DNA of 64,000 nt from positions 3,410,001 through 3,474,000 of the forward strand of contig CP117875.1 of NCBI GenBank assembly GCA_028736075.1, written 5' to 3'. A program made the position numbers and the translations under genes. Below the pieces are notes generated by a model that saw only the letters and a list, made by a program, of their open reading frames with translations, made no database searches and was not told the origin of the DNA. Position 1 is the first letter of the stretch; each line of letters starts with the position of its first letter. This document shows positions 9,237 through 17,714 of the stretch, piece after piece. Origin of the DNA: Chryseobacterium sp. KACC 21268 (GTDB lineage Bacteria > Bacteroidota > Bacteroidia > Flavobacteriales > Weeksellaceae).

Positions 9237-9270
9237 AAAAGCCACCCGAAATAATTTTCGGGTGGCTAAT
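9237..9270 (-). terminator. Terminator of rpsA
   Basis: A 10-bp perfect stem (AGCCACCCGA/TCGGGTGGCT, 9240-9267) is followed by T-rich sequence on the minus strand. Confidence 0.85.
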
Positions 9271-9299
9271 TTATTAAAAAAATTAAGAATTAGGGAATA

Positions 9300-11105
9300 T
9301 TAGTTTCCTTCTTCCATTTTTCTTTTCAATTCTGCCAATACATCGATATCACCAAGCGTTGATTTTTCTTCGTTGTTAGAAGAAGATGATGTGTTGCTGT
9401 TGTTGTTAGATCTGTTAGAGTTATCTCTTACATTCTTTTTCTCTTCGTCTCTGAAGATTCCTGTATGAGAAACCACTACTCTTTTGAATTCTTTGTTGAA
9501 TTCGATCACTTTGAATTGAGCTTCGTCACCTTTTTTGATTTTAGATCCGTCTTCCTTCTCTAATAATCTTGATGGGCAGAACGCTTCAACTTCTACATCT
9601 TCGAACTGGATAGATGCACCTTTGTCGTGTACTTCAGTCGCTTTTCCAGCGTGTACAGTTCCTTCAGCGTATTTAGTTTCGAATTTATCCCAAGGGTTTT
9701 CAGTCAATTGTTTGTGACCTAGAGACAATCTTCTTGCTTGCGTATCAAGTTCTAATACGATAACGTCTAATTTATCTCCAACTGCACAGAACTCAGATGG
9801 GTGTTTGATTTTCTTAGTCCAAGAAAGGTCTGAGATATAGATCAATCCATCAATTCCTTCTTCCAATTCTACAAATACTCCGAAGTTTGTGAAGTTTCTT
9901 ACAGTTCCAACATGTTGAGAACCTACTGGATATTTAGCTTCGATATTTTCCCAAGGATCTTTGTTCAATTGCTTGATACCTAGAGAGATCTTTCTGTCTT
10001 CTCTATCCAAAGTCAATACTTCTGCTTCTACCTCATCACCTACTTTTACGAAATCTCCTGCGCTTCTCAAGTGAGTAGACCAAGACATTTCAGAAACGTG
10101 GATCAATCCTTCTACACCTGGAGCGATCTCTACGAATGCACCATAGTCAGCAAGAACTACAACTTTTCCTTTTACTTTGTCACCAACTTTAAGGTCAGCA
10201 GAAAGAGCATCCCAAGGATGAGCTTCTAATTGCTTCATACCCAATTGGATTCTAGTTTTCTCATCATCAAAATCAAGGATAACAACTTTTACAGTTTGTC
10301 CGTCTTCCAAGATCTCAGATGGGTGGTTCACTCTAGACCAAGAAAGGTCTGTGATGTGGATCAATCCGTCAACACCTCCTAAATCTACGAATACACCGTA
10401 AGAAGTAATATTTTTAACAGTTCCTTCAAGAACCTGTCCTTTTTCTAATTGACCGATGATCTCTCTCTTCTGTCCTTCAAGATCCGCTTCGATAAGCGCT
10501 TTGTGAGATACAACTACGTTTTTGAACTCAGGGTTGATCTTCACAACTTTGAACTCCATAGTTTTACCTACGAACTGATCGTAATCTTTGATCGGTTTCA
10601 CGTCGATCTGAGAACCTGGCAAGAACGCCTCGATTCCGTGAACATCAACGATCATACCTCCTTTAGTTCTAGATTTTACAAAACCGTTTACGATCTCTCC
10701 AGTTTCGTGAAGTTCGTTTACTCTATCCCAAGCTTTAAGCGTTCTAGCTTTTCTGTGAGATAATTGTAATTGTCCTGTTTTGTCCTCTCTTCTGTCAACC
10801 ATTACTTCAACTTCATCGCCTACTTTAAGACCTTGGTTGTAACGGAATTCATTTAGAGAGATCACACCTTCAGATTTGAAGTTGATATCTACGATCGCTT
10901 CTTTATCAGTCAATCTTACAACTTTCCCGATGATCACATCGTTGTCTGCAAGATTGTTAAGAGAACCGTTATAGATTTCTTCCAATTCTTTCTTCTCGCT
11001 TCTGTCTTCTGCGTTAAGACCTGATTCGAAAGAATCCCAATCAAATTGTTCTGGTGTTACGTTTTGGTTCAATAGAACCTCTGCTGAATTTGTCTCTTTT
11101 GACAT
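9300..11105 (-). CDS. rpsA: 30S ribosomal protein S1
   Basis: This 601-aa protein is ribosomal protein S1, which binds mRNA on the 30S subunit and helps start translation. Repeated S1 (OB-fold) domains are obvious from about residue 55, each with the G-x-V-x4-YGxFV pattern (GTVKNITSYGVFVDLGGVDG, GKVVVLADYGAFVEIAPGVE, GTVRNFTNFGVFVELEEGID) followed by GLIHxSxxSW. The C-terminus is a Ser/Asn-rich linker and an acidic tail. S1 is likely important in this organism because its genes lack Shine-Dalgarno sequences. A promoter and a ~115-nt leader lie upstream. Confidence 0.97.
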   Translation of the reverse strand: MSKETNSAEVLLNQNVTPEQFDWDSFESGLNAEDRSEKKELEEIYNGSLNNLADNDVIIGKVVRLTDKEAIVDINFKSEGVISLNEFRYNQGLKVGDEVEVMVDRREDKTGQLQLSHRKARTLKAWDRVNELHETGEIVNGFVKSRTKGGMIVDVHGIEAFLPGSQIDVKPIKDYDQFVGKTMEFKVVKINPEFKNVVVSHKALIEADLEGQKREIIGQLEKGQVLEGTVKNITSYGVFVDLGGVDGLIHITDLSWSRVNHPSEILEDGQTVKVVILDFDDEKTRIQLGMKQLEAHPWDALSADLKVGDKVKGKVVVLADYGAFVEIAPGVEGLIHVSEMSWSTHLRSAGDFVKVGDEVEAEVLTLDREDRKISLGIKQLNKDPWENIEAKYPVGSQHVGTVRNFTNFGVFVELEEGIDGLIYISDLSWTKKIKHPSEFCAVGDKLDVIVLELDTQARRLSLGHKQLTENPWDKFETKYAEGTVHAGKATEVHDKGASIQFEDVEVEAFCPSRLLEKEDGSKIKKGDEAQFKVIEFNKEFKRVVVSHTGIFRDEEKKNVRDNSNRSNNNSNTSSSSNNEEKSTLGDIDVLAELKRKMEEGN

Positions 11106-11228
11106 TTTCTAAAAAAATTTGTATTCCTAATTTACTCAGACTTTGGCTTTGCTGTGAATCCTGAAAAATATGGAAGATGTTAATTGTTAATGTTTTACTT
11201 CGCCGAAAGTGCGTTCACAAAAGTGGTG

Positions 11229-11259
11229 CAAAATTAAGAAAAATATTTGAAACCAACAA
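11229..11259 (-). promoter_or_regulatory. rpsA promoter with long leader
   Basis: On the minus strand TAATTTTG (11236-11229) lies about 20 nt downstream of a TTG (11259-11257), matching the Bacteroidota promoter. Transcription would begin near 11222, giving a leader of about 115 nt, a plausible place for S1 autoregulation as known in enterobacteria. Confidence 0.6.
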
Positions 11260-11326
11260 TATTTCACAAGAAGTTCAATACATCCATAATCATCTGATAA
11301 TCAATTCACAATTATACAAATCATTA

Positions 11327-11412
11327 GGAGCTTAATCCCGCTATCCACTATTACTCCTCGCGCCGACGCTTTCCCAAGGCTTGCTGTGGGGTAACCGTCA
11401 CTATCGGGGCTA
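11327..11412 (-). repeat. Intergenic hairpin element, copy B
   Basis: Read on the minus strand, this starts AGCCCCGATAGTGACGGTTA and ends TAGTGGATAGCGGGATTAAG followed by CTCC. The end blocks match the other four copies, while the inner hairpin is different (CCACAGCAAGCCTTGGG). It fills the divergent gap between rpsA and the helicase. Confidence 0.7.
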
Positions 11413-11477
11413 GGGGTTTGGTATTTTTTATTAATAGACAACACAATTTAGAACTTTCAACCATCTTCCAAATCTCT

Positions 11478-11485
11478 TATCTTTG
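11478..11485 (+). promoter_or_regulatory. -7 box of the helicase gene (possibly leaderless mRNA)
   Basis: TATCTTTG matches TAnnTTTG exactly and ends only four bases before the ATG at 11490. The expected transcription start would fall at or next to the start codon. Confidence 0.6.
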
Positions 11486-11489
11486 CAAA

Positions 11490-12797
11490 ATGGAATTACA
11501 ACCGATTTTTGAAAAACTGCAGATCCAGGATATGAATCAAATGCAGAAATCTACATACACCGCTTCTGAAAACGAAACCGACATTGTACTACTGTCACCA
11601 ACAGGCTCTGGAAAAACTTTGGCATTTTTATTTCCGGTTCTCAGAAATTTAAAATCAGATGTTAAAGGAATTCAGGCTTTGATATTGGTTCCCGCAAGAG
11701 AATTGGCTTTGCAAATTGAGCAGGTTTTCAAATCGATGGGAACGGATTTCAAGGTTTCTATCGCTTATGGTGGTCACGATAAAAAAATCGAGGTCAATAA
11801 TCTGATCCAGGCACCAGCAGTTCTGGTTGGGACGCCAGGAAGGATCGCTTACCATTTGAAGAACGAAAACTTCGATCCGGAAACGATCAAGACTTTGGTT
11901 TTGGACGAGTTCGACAAGGCTTTGGAATTAGGCTTTCAGGAAGATATGGAATACATCATCGGTTCTTTGACAGGTCTTGAGCAAAGGATCCTGACCTCTG
12001 CAACCGTGATGGACAACATCCCGAGATTTGTGGAACTTAACGACGAAAAGAAGATCAACTTCCTCAAAGAAAGCGAGTCAAAACCGAACATCCAACTTCG
12101 CAAAGTGATGACGACTTCCGAAGACAAACTGAACACTTTATTCCAATTAATCTGTAAAATCGGAAACAAAAGAACTTTGATCTTTTGCAATCACCGAGAT
12201 GCAGTCGATAGGATCTCAGAATTATTACGAGAAAAAGGAATCCAGAGAGAAACCTTCCACGGCGGAATGGAACAGGACGAACGTGAGCGCGCTTTGCTGA
12301 AATTCAGAAATGATTCGGCGAGAATATTGATCACAACAGACCTGGCTTCCAGAGGTTTGGATGTTCCAGAAGTGGAATCTATCGTGCATTATCAATTGCC
12401 GCCGAAAGAAGACGCTTTCATCCACAGAAATGGACGTACGGCGAGAATGAATGCCAAAGGTTTTGCTTATTTAATTATGACCGAGGACGAGAATTTTCCC
12501 TTCATCAAAAACAATACGCCGGAAGAAAATGTTTCGGAAAGCAACCGCGTTCCTGAGAGAACACCAAACCAAACGATCTACATCAGTGCCGGAAAAAAAG
12601 ACAAGGTGAACAAAGTGGACATCGTAGGTTACCTCATCAAAAAAGGAGAGCTTGAAAAAGATGACATCGGTCTGATAGAAGTGAAAGACACCACTTCCTA
12701 CGTTGCTGTCAATCGTAAAAAGACGATTGAACTGCTGAAAAAACTAGCCAACGAAAAACTGAAAGGCAAGAAAGTAAAAATAGAGATCGCTTATTGA
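11490..12797 (+). CDS. DEAD/DEAH-box ATP-dependent RNA helicase
   Basis: The 435-aa protein is a superfamily 2 RNA helicase. Visible motifs include Walker A (SPTGSGKT), PARELALQ (Ia), GTPGR (Ib), a DEFD version of the DEAD box (VLDEFDKALELGF), SAT (III), and in the second domain TTDLASRGLDVP and HRNGRTAR (VI). A short C-terminal RNA-binding extension resembles the DbpA/RhlE class tail (VDIVGYLIKKGELEKDDIG, then KKVKIEIAY), suggesting a role in ribosome assembly. DEFD instead of DEAD is unusual but keeps both acidic positions. I choose the start at 11490 because the sequence upstream is promoter and repeat element. Confidence 0.92.
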   Translation: MELQPIFEKLQIQDMNQMQKSTYTASENETDIVLLSPTGSGKTLAFLFPVLRNLKSDVKGIQALILVPARELALQIEQVFKSMGTDFKVSIAYGGHDKKIEVNNLIQAPAVLVGTPGRIAYHLKNENFDPETIKTLVLDEFDKALELGFQEDMEYIIGSLTGLEQRILTSATVMDNIPRFVELNDEKKINFLKESESKPNIQLRKVMTTSEDKLNTLFQLICKIGNKRTLIFCNHRDAVDRISELLREKGIQRETFHGGMEQDERERALLKFRNDSARILITTDLASRGLDVPEVESIVHYQLPPKEDAFIHRNGRTARMNAKGFAYLIMTEDENFPFIKNNTPEENVSESNRVPERTPNQTIYISAGKKDKVNKVDIVGYLIKKGELEKDDIGLIEVKDTTSYVAVNRKKTIELLKKLANEKLKGKKVKIEIAY

Positions 12798-12810
12798 TAA
12801 GCGATCTTTT
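12784..12810. terminator. Bidirectional terminator overlapping helicase stop
   Basis: AGATCGCTTA-TTGA-TAAGCGATCT (10-bp stem) contains the helicase stop codon and is followed by T residues. It sits between convergent genes. Confidence 0.8.
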
Positions 12811-13701
12811 TTATTGAATTCCAGTAACATTCATCGGCAAAACATAAACAGAATTTGAAGCCGTGATAAACAAAGTTGAATGGTCTTTTCCACCAAAAGT
12901 CACATTAGAGGTCCACTCTTCATCAATCGGAATATTGGTTAATTTTTCACCTTTATTATTGAAGATCGTTACACCTTTTCCTGTTAAATAGAGGTTTCCT
13001 TGATTATCGAGCGTCATTCCGTCCGAACCCATTTCGCAGAACAATCTTTTTTCGGAAAGTTTGCCTTTGCCAAGAATGTCGTAAACATAGGTTTTTCCAG
13101 CATCGATATCAGAAACATACAGTTTTTTCAGTTTTTGAGAACCGACGATACCGTTTGGCTGGACAAATGTTTCCAGTTTTGTGATCGTTCCATTTTCATT
13201 TCGGTAATAAAGACTCTTCTCTGGGATCTCTACTTTGAAGTCTTTCCAATAATCCCTTTCGTACAAAGGATCTGTGAAATAGATGCCACCAAATTTGTCG
13301 ATCCAAAGGTCATTGGGACCATTTAGCCTTTTGCCTTCAAAACCTTGTGATAAAACCTGGACCTCCTTATTCTTATTGATCTTCCAGATCTCGCCGTTGT
13401 CATCCGAACAAGTGATCAGGTTATCGTCTTTATCAAAATAAGTTCCGTTGGCTCTGCCTGTTTTGGCAAGAAACATCTCCACGTTGTTGGTTTTCCAGTT
13501 CCAGAAATAGATCTTGTCATTCGGTTGATCGGTGAAAAACACATTTCCCTCTTTGTCAGATGCAGGACCTTCGGTAAAAGTAAATTGACTCGAAAGCAAT
13601 GTCGGTGGCACTGCAAATAATTTCCCACCTGTATTCTGAACTTTACAGCTCACCAAAATCAACAAAAATGCCGCATAACCCAATTTCCAAAAACTTTTCA
13701 T
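12811..13701 (-). CDS. SMP-30/gluconolactonase-like lipoprotein
   Basis: The 296-aa product begins at MKSFWKLGYAAFLLILVSC, a lipoprotein signal with a lipobox Cys, so it should be membrane-anchored on the periplasmic side. The rest is a six-bladed beta-propeller of the SMP-30/gluconolaconase family, with expected metal ligands in FTEGPA (Glu), LNGPNDL (Asn) and SDIDAGKTYVYD (Asp). Family members hydrolyse sugar lactones. The true substrate is not evident. The ten residues upstream of 13701 in the open frame would displace the signal peptide, so I exclude them. Confidence 0.88.
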   Translation of the reverse strand: MKSFWKLGYAAFLLILVSCKVQNTGGKLFAVPPTLLSSQFTFTEGPASDKEGNVFFTDQPNDKIYFWNWKTNNVEMFLAKTGRANGTYFDKDDNLITCSDDNGEIWKINKNKEVQVLSQGFEGKRLNGPNDLWIDKFGGIYFTDPLYERDYWKDFKVEIPEKSLYYRNENGTITKLETFVQPNGIVGSQKLKKLYVSDIDAGKTYVYDILGKGKLSEKRLFCEMGSDGMTLDNQGNLYLTGKGVTIFNNKGEKLTNIPIDEEWTSNVTFGGKDHSTLFITASNSVYVLPMNVTGIQ

Positions 13702-13840
13702 ATGTTGATATTTATTGTTTTTATTTACCATATGCGATCGCTGTATCGTTATCGTCGTTTGTATTTTCTAATAATGGCGATTTCATAATGTAAATTCTAA
13801 AGTTGCAAGTTACAATTTGTGTAAAAGAATTAAAAATAAT

Positions 13841-13848
13841 TATCTTTG
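13841..13848 (+). promoter_or_regulatory. -7 box of MerR-family gene
   Basis: TATCTTTG matches the Bacteroidota -7 consensus, with a TTG at 13817-13819 upstream. Transcription would start near 13855, about 11 nt before the ATG. Confidence 0.6.
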
Positions 13849-13865
13849 AAAACTCGATACAAAGA

Positions 13866-14198
13866 ATGAAACTTAATCTTCCTGACAAACTCTATTATTC
13901 GATTGGCGAAGTCGCAAAAGCTTTCGACGTCAACACTTCACTGATCCGCTATTGGGAACAGGAATTCCCTATCATCAAACCGAAGAAAAACAAAAAGGGA
14001 AACCGCTACTTCACACCTTCCGACATCGAGAATTTGAAGATCATCTACCACCTGGTGAAAGAGAAAGGTTACACTTTGGATGGCGCAAGAGTGGCACTGA
14101 CAACCAACACGAAGATCTCGGAAACCATCACCATCATTGACCGATTGGAATTCATCAAAGCAGAACTTCTGAAGCTTAAAAATTCCCTAAACGACTAG
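13866..14198 (+). CDS. MerR-family transcriptional regulator
   Basis: The 110-aa protein has the MerR winged helix-turn-helix from about residue 10 (YYSIGEVAKAFDVNTSLIRYW), then the wing (KNKKGNRYFTPSDIENL) and a short helical tail with no Cys-rich effector domain. It is therefore a short MerR-like DNA-binding protein whose signal is unknown. The ATG at 13866 is chosen because the longer open frame begins inside the promoter. The helix-hairpin-helix gene starts 69 nt downstream with its own -7-like sequence (TAACTTTG, 14246-14253). Confidence 0.87.
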   Translation: MKLNLPDKLYYSIGEVAKAFDVNTSLIRYWEQEFPIIKPKKNKKGNRYFTPSDIENLKIIYHLVKEKGYTLDGARVALTTNTKISETITIIDRLEFIKAELLKLKNSLND

Positions 14199-14267
14199 TT
14201 TAAAGTTTTTTTTATTCAATTAACAAATATTTGATTCATTTTATTTAACTTTGGTTAAAACACAAAG

Positions 14268-15599
14268 ATGAATCAGAAATTACCTTTCCAGATCCGGAAA
14301 AGGCAGCTTCTCAGCCTTGCTATTTTCGGGATTCTCATTATTTTTTCGCAGTTTGCTTTTTCTATTTATAAAAAGAATCAGCACTACGAAAAACCTCAAA
14401 TTACTTTCATCACCCAAAAAGTTGAAGAAATCATCCTCACTGAATTCAATCCAAATGACCTGGATGAAAATCAGTGGAAGCATCTTGGTTTCAGCGAAAA
14501 GCAAATCAAAACCATTTTGAAATATAAGGAAGTGGTTGGTGGAAATTTCAAATCCAAAGAACAATTCAAAAGATGTTACGCGCTGACTCCAGAGAAATAT
14601 GAACAGCTGAAAAATTACATCTTGCTTCCTGAAACTAACCTTGAAGCTAAAAAAGAAAACTTCAGTTTTAAAACTTTTGAGAAGAAAAAGCTGAATATCA
14701 CAGGGAAATTCAATCCAGATCTATATTTTGAAAAAGACTGGGAAAAACTAGGGTTTTCTGAGAAACAAGCGGCGGCAATCTTGAAATATAAAAATTATCT
14801 CGGCGGCAGTTTTATCAGTAAAGAAAAGCTGAAGGAATGCTTTATGATCAACGATGAACAGTTTGCACAAATGTCACCTTATCTGATTTTGCCAGCAAGA
14901 ACGCCAGAAAATTTGGTGGCAAAGTTTGAGAAAAAGAAAGAGAAAGAAACCTTTAAGATCACGCACCATTTTGACCCAAATGAATTGAATCTTGAGCAAT
15001 GGCAAGCTTTGGGATTTTCTGAGAAACAAGCTGCTTCTATCCTGAATTATAAAAACAAAATTTTGCGCGGAACTTTCAAATCATTAGAAGACATCCAAAA
15101 ATGCTATATGATCTCGCCCGAAAAATTCGAAGAGATGAAGCCTTGGATCAAACTTTCTGTTCCTGACAAAACGACGGAAGAAAAGCCGGTGCTTGCGGAG
15201 AAGACAGATTTTAGTAAAATAAATCTGAATGAGATCACCTTCAAACAATTACGAGAATATGGTTTTACTGAAAAAGATGCTGCAGGCATATTAGCTTTCA
15301 GAAAGAAACTTGGCGGTTTCATCAACAAAAATCAATTGCTGGAAACCTATGAAATCGAAAGAGCTTTGGGCGAGAAACTGATCTATACTGCAAAATTAGA
15401 CAACTCGAACGTCGCAAAATATTCTTTATCAAACGCTCCTGAAGATTGGCTAAAGAAACACCCTTATTTTAAGTTCTCTGCCGATAGGATAATCTATTAT
15501 CGAATCACCAATCCGGAAGACAAAAAGATCTGGAAATTTTTGAAATTAAAACCGGAGTATGAAGAAAAGATGAGACTTTATATTATTAATGATAAATGA
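14268..15599 (+). CDS. Four-repeat helix-hairpin-helix (ComEA-like) protein
   Basis: The 443-aa protein has one N-terminal membrane helix (about residues 14-32) and then four modules of about 55-65 residues, each with a fixed pattern: F(N/D)P at the start, W/Q-x3-GFSEKQA, ILxYK, a GG or G turn, then C-Y/F-M-I. Modules start near residues 55, 145, 240 and 315. These resemble the helix-hairpin-helix DNA-binding modules of ComEA-type proteins. The single anchor suggests a membrane protein with its repeats in the periplasm. A role in DNA uptake is possible by analogy but not shown. Confidence 0.8.
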   Translation: MNQKLPFQIRKRQLLSLAIFGILIIFSQFAFSIYKKNQHYEKPQITFITQKVEEIILTEFNPNDLDENQWKHLGFSEKQIKTILKYKEVVGGNFKSKEQFKRCYALTPEKYEQLKNYILLPETNLEAKKENFSFKTFEKKKLNITGKFNPDLYFEKDWEKLGFSEKQAAAILKYKNYLGGSFISKEKLKECFMINDEQFAQMSPYLILPARTPENLVAKFEKKKEKETFKITHHFDPNELNLEQWQALGFSEKQAASILNYKNKILRGTFKSLEDIQKCYMISPEKFEEMKPWIKLSVPDKTTEEKPVLAEKTDFSKINLNEITFKQLREYGFTEKDAAGILAFRKKLGGFINKNQLLETYEIERALGEKLIYTAKLDNSNVAKYSLSNAPEDWLKKHPYFKFSADRIIYYRITNPEDKKIWKFLKLKPEYEEKMRLYIINDK

Positions 15600-15602
15600 T
15601 GG

Positions 15603-15665
15603 TTGATAGTTGATAGTTGATAGTTGATAGTTGATAGTTGATAGTTGATAGTTGATAGTTGATAG
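15603..15665. repeat. Heptamer tandem repeat (TTGATAG, nine copies)
   Basis: Nine perfect copies of TTGATAG run from 15603 to 15665, immediately after the helix-hairpin-helix stop codon. A 7-bp unit can change copy number by slippage. Confidence 0.95.
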
Positions 15666-15686
15666 TTGAAAATTAATCACAAAAAA

Positions 15687-15758
15687 TCTCGCAGATTTAG
15701 TAAATTCAGCAAATGATTATTTTAAAAAAAAACTGCAAAATCAGCCAAATCTGCGAGA
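15687..15758. repeat. Inverted-repeat element (TCTCGCAGATTT family), copy 1
   Basis: Perfect 12-bp arms TCTCGCAGATTT (15687-15698) and AAATCTGCGAGA (15747-15758) enclose a 48-nt AT-rich interior. A related element lies at 62929-62979. Confidence 0.8.
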
Positions 15759-15785
15759 AATAGATCATTTTCAATTTGATAATTA

Positions 15786-16511
15786 TTAATCAAACGTTTT
15801 GCTGGAATCTTCTAATAATCCGTTCAGTTCGGTCATTTCTTCTGTTGTCAAGTCTCTCCATTTTCCCACTGGCAAATCGAGTTTGATGTTCATAATTCTA
15901 ACTCGTTTCAGTTTCTTAACTTCGTAATCCAAATGTTCACACATTCTTCGGATTTGTCGGTTGAGACCTTGTGTTAGGACGATTCGGAAATTCATCGTAT
16001 CGATTTTTTCTACTTCGCACTTTTTGGTTATGGTGTCCAGAATTGGAACACCATTTCTCATTTTCTCAAGAAATTTTTCGGTGATTGGTTTATTTACCCT
16101 CACGTAATATTCTTTCTCGTGATTATTTCGCGCTCTGAGGATTTTATTGACGATATCGCCGTCGGAAGTCAGAAGAATTAATCCTTCGCTGGGCTTATCT
16201 AATCTTCCTATTGGAAAAATCCGTTTTGGATGGTTGATGTATTCGATGATATTATTCTTTTCACGCTTCGTATCCGTGGTACAAACGATTCCGACTGGTT
16301 TGTTGAAAGCGATATAAACAAAGTCATCATCCTTTGGTTTGCGAATGGTTTTCCCATCTACGAAGATCTCATCATCGTCAGAAACTTTGGTTCCCATCTC
16401 CGGGATTACGCCATTGATTGTGATTCTACCTTCTTCCAGAAGTTTGTCCGCAGCTCTTCTGGAGCAAAAACCTACCTCTGACAAATATTTATTAATTCTT
16501 ATTTTTTCCAA
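15786..16511 (-). CDS. rluF: 23S rRNA pseudouridine synthase, RluF-type
   Basis: This 241-aa protein is a pseudouridine synthase of the RsuA/RluB/RluF group. It has an N-terminal S4 RNA-binding domain (residues 3-50, INKYLSEVGFCSRRAADKLL) and a catalytic domain with GRLDKPSEGL, where Asp105 is the nucleophile. The C-terminal LTQGLNRQIRRMCEHLDY motif is characteristic. Similarity looks closest to RluF, which modifies U2604 of 23S rRNA in E. coli, but the exact target here is inferred. It stands alone between repeat elements and a terminated T9SS gene. Confidence 0.88.
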   Translation of the reverse strand: MEKIRINKYLSEVGFCSRRAADKLLEEGRITINGVIPEMGTKVSDDDEIFVDGKTIRKPKDDDFVYIAFNKPVGIVCTTDTKREKNNIIEYINHPKRIFPIGRLDKPSEGLILLTSDGDIVNKILRARNNHEKEYYVRVNKPITEKFLEKMRNGVPILDTITKKCEVEKIDTMNFRIVLTQGLNRQIRRMCEHLDYEVKKLKRVRIMNIKLDLPVGKWRDLTTEEMTELNGLLEDSSKTFD

Positions 16512-16563
16512 TCTGTTCTAAATCTTTTGCAAAAATATGCTTTATTGAAACTTAATACAACAA

Positions 16564-16592
16564 AAAAGCTCCACTTCGAAAGTGGAGCTTTG
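16564..16592 (-). terminator. Terminator of T9SS gene at 16614
   Basis: AAGCTCCACTT-TCG-AAGTGGAGCTT forms a long perfect hairpin followed by T residues on the minus strand. Confidence 0.85.
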
Positions 16593-16613
16593 AATAATTT
16601 TTAAAAAATCAGA

Positions 16614-17501
16614 TTACTTCTTGATTACTTTTTTCGTGTAAGAAGCGTTTTCTGTTTTTACTTTTACAACGTAGTTTCCTTTGCTTAATTCAGAAACGTT
16701 GATTGATTTCGCCCCGCCATTAGCAGTTTTCACCAATTTACCTGCAGCGTCATAAACTTCTACAGAATTGATTTTTCCAGCTACGTCAAAGTTCACCACG
16801 TCAACAGTTGGGTTTGGATAAACTCGGAAGATATCTTTTTTGGAAACTTCAGAAGTTGCCAAAGTTGCATCAGTTACTTGGATGTTATCAACATAAAAAC
16901 TTGTACCATAATCATCTGTCATTAGATCAACAATTCCATAACCGGTAAGACTAGAATCGATTGCTCCAGTATGTAATAATTCAGAATTTACATAATATTT
17001 AACCTCGTGAATACCAAAATCCAATTCGATTTTTACGTTGTACCAAGTATTTGCACTGAATGATTTAGAAGTTTCAATTAGATCTTCACTTGTAGCATCA
17101 CTTACGGCAACCGCACCAGTATAATCAAAATCCACAGCAGCTACAACATCGTACTCATCTGAATATACAAGAAAGAAATTGTCTGAACCATTCAAAGCTT
17201 CAACATTGATGTCATAAGAAATCACAGCTTTATTATAACTTGGAACCGTGGATTCAATCCCATAGTTAGCCTCAACAGATTCGTCACTAAGAATTTTAAC
17301 AGATCTTACACCATCTGATGCTTTTGCAGTTGAAAGCGAAGTATAACTGATTGGTGCATCACCCCAAGCTGTCCAGGTCAATTGTCCGTCTAATGCTCCT
17401 GCATTATAACCTTCTGAAGTTTCGAAAGAAATTTTTGTTTGAGCATTAGCAGAATAAAAAATTGCAGAAGTAGCAATTAAAGAGAATAGAATTCTTTTCA
17501 T
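16614..17501 (-). CDS. T9SS type A sorting-domain secreted protein
   Basis: The 295-aa protein has a signal peptide (MKRILFSLIATSAIFYSANAQ), a ~190-residue beta-sandwich-like region (VNVEALNG... style strands; NTWYNVKIELDFGIHEVKYY, FYVDNIQVTDA) resembling concanavalin-like lectin domains, and a T9SS C-terminal domain (VYPNPTVDVVNF, VYDAAGKLV, SELSKGNYVVKV, ending KKVIKK). It should be displayed at the cell surface. The minus-strand sequence near 17541-17548 (TAATTTCG, with an upstream TTG about 20 nt away) is a likely promoter. The ligand is unknown. Confidence 0.85.
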   Translation of the reverse strand: MKRILFSLIATSAIFYSANAQTKISFETSEGYNAGALDGQLTWTAWGDAPISYTSLSTAKASDGVRSVKILSDESVEANYGIESTVPSYNKAVISYDINVEALNGSDNFFLVYSDEYDVVAAVDFDYTGAVAVSDATSEDLIETSKSFSANTWYNVKIELDFGIHEVKYYVNSELLHTGAIDSSLTGYGIVDLMTDDYGTSFYVDNIQVTDATLATSEVSKKDIFRVYPNPTVDVVNFDVAGKINSVEVYDAAGKLVKTANGGAKSINVSELSKGNYVVKVKTENASYTKKVIKK

Positions 17502-17714
17502 AAAATTGAAATTTAATTAAACGTTTATTTTAAAAAGGATAGCGAAATTACGTTATAATCTTGAATACCACAAGAAATTACAACAAATACTTTAAATTAA
17601 ACATTTTATGAAATTTAAAGAAAAGTCGATAGAAATAAAATATAACAAGAAGATATTTGCGACTACAGACAAATTGATACAAAAAATATAAAAGTAACTA
17701 TTTATTTTTAGTAA

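Noticed and set aside
15603-15758. CRISPR-like repeat array
   Set aside because: Units are 7 bp with no spacers, followed by a single inverted repeat; no cas genes occur in the window.
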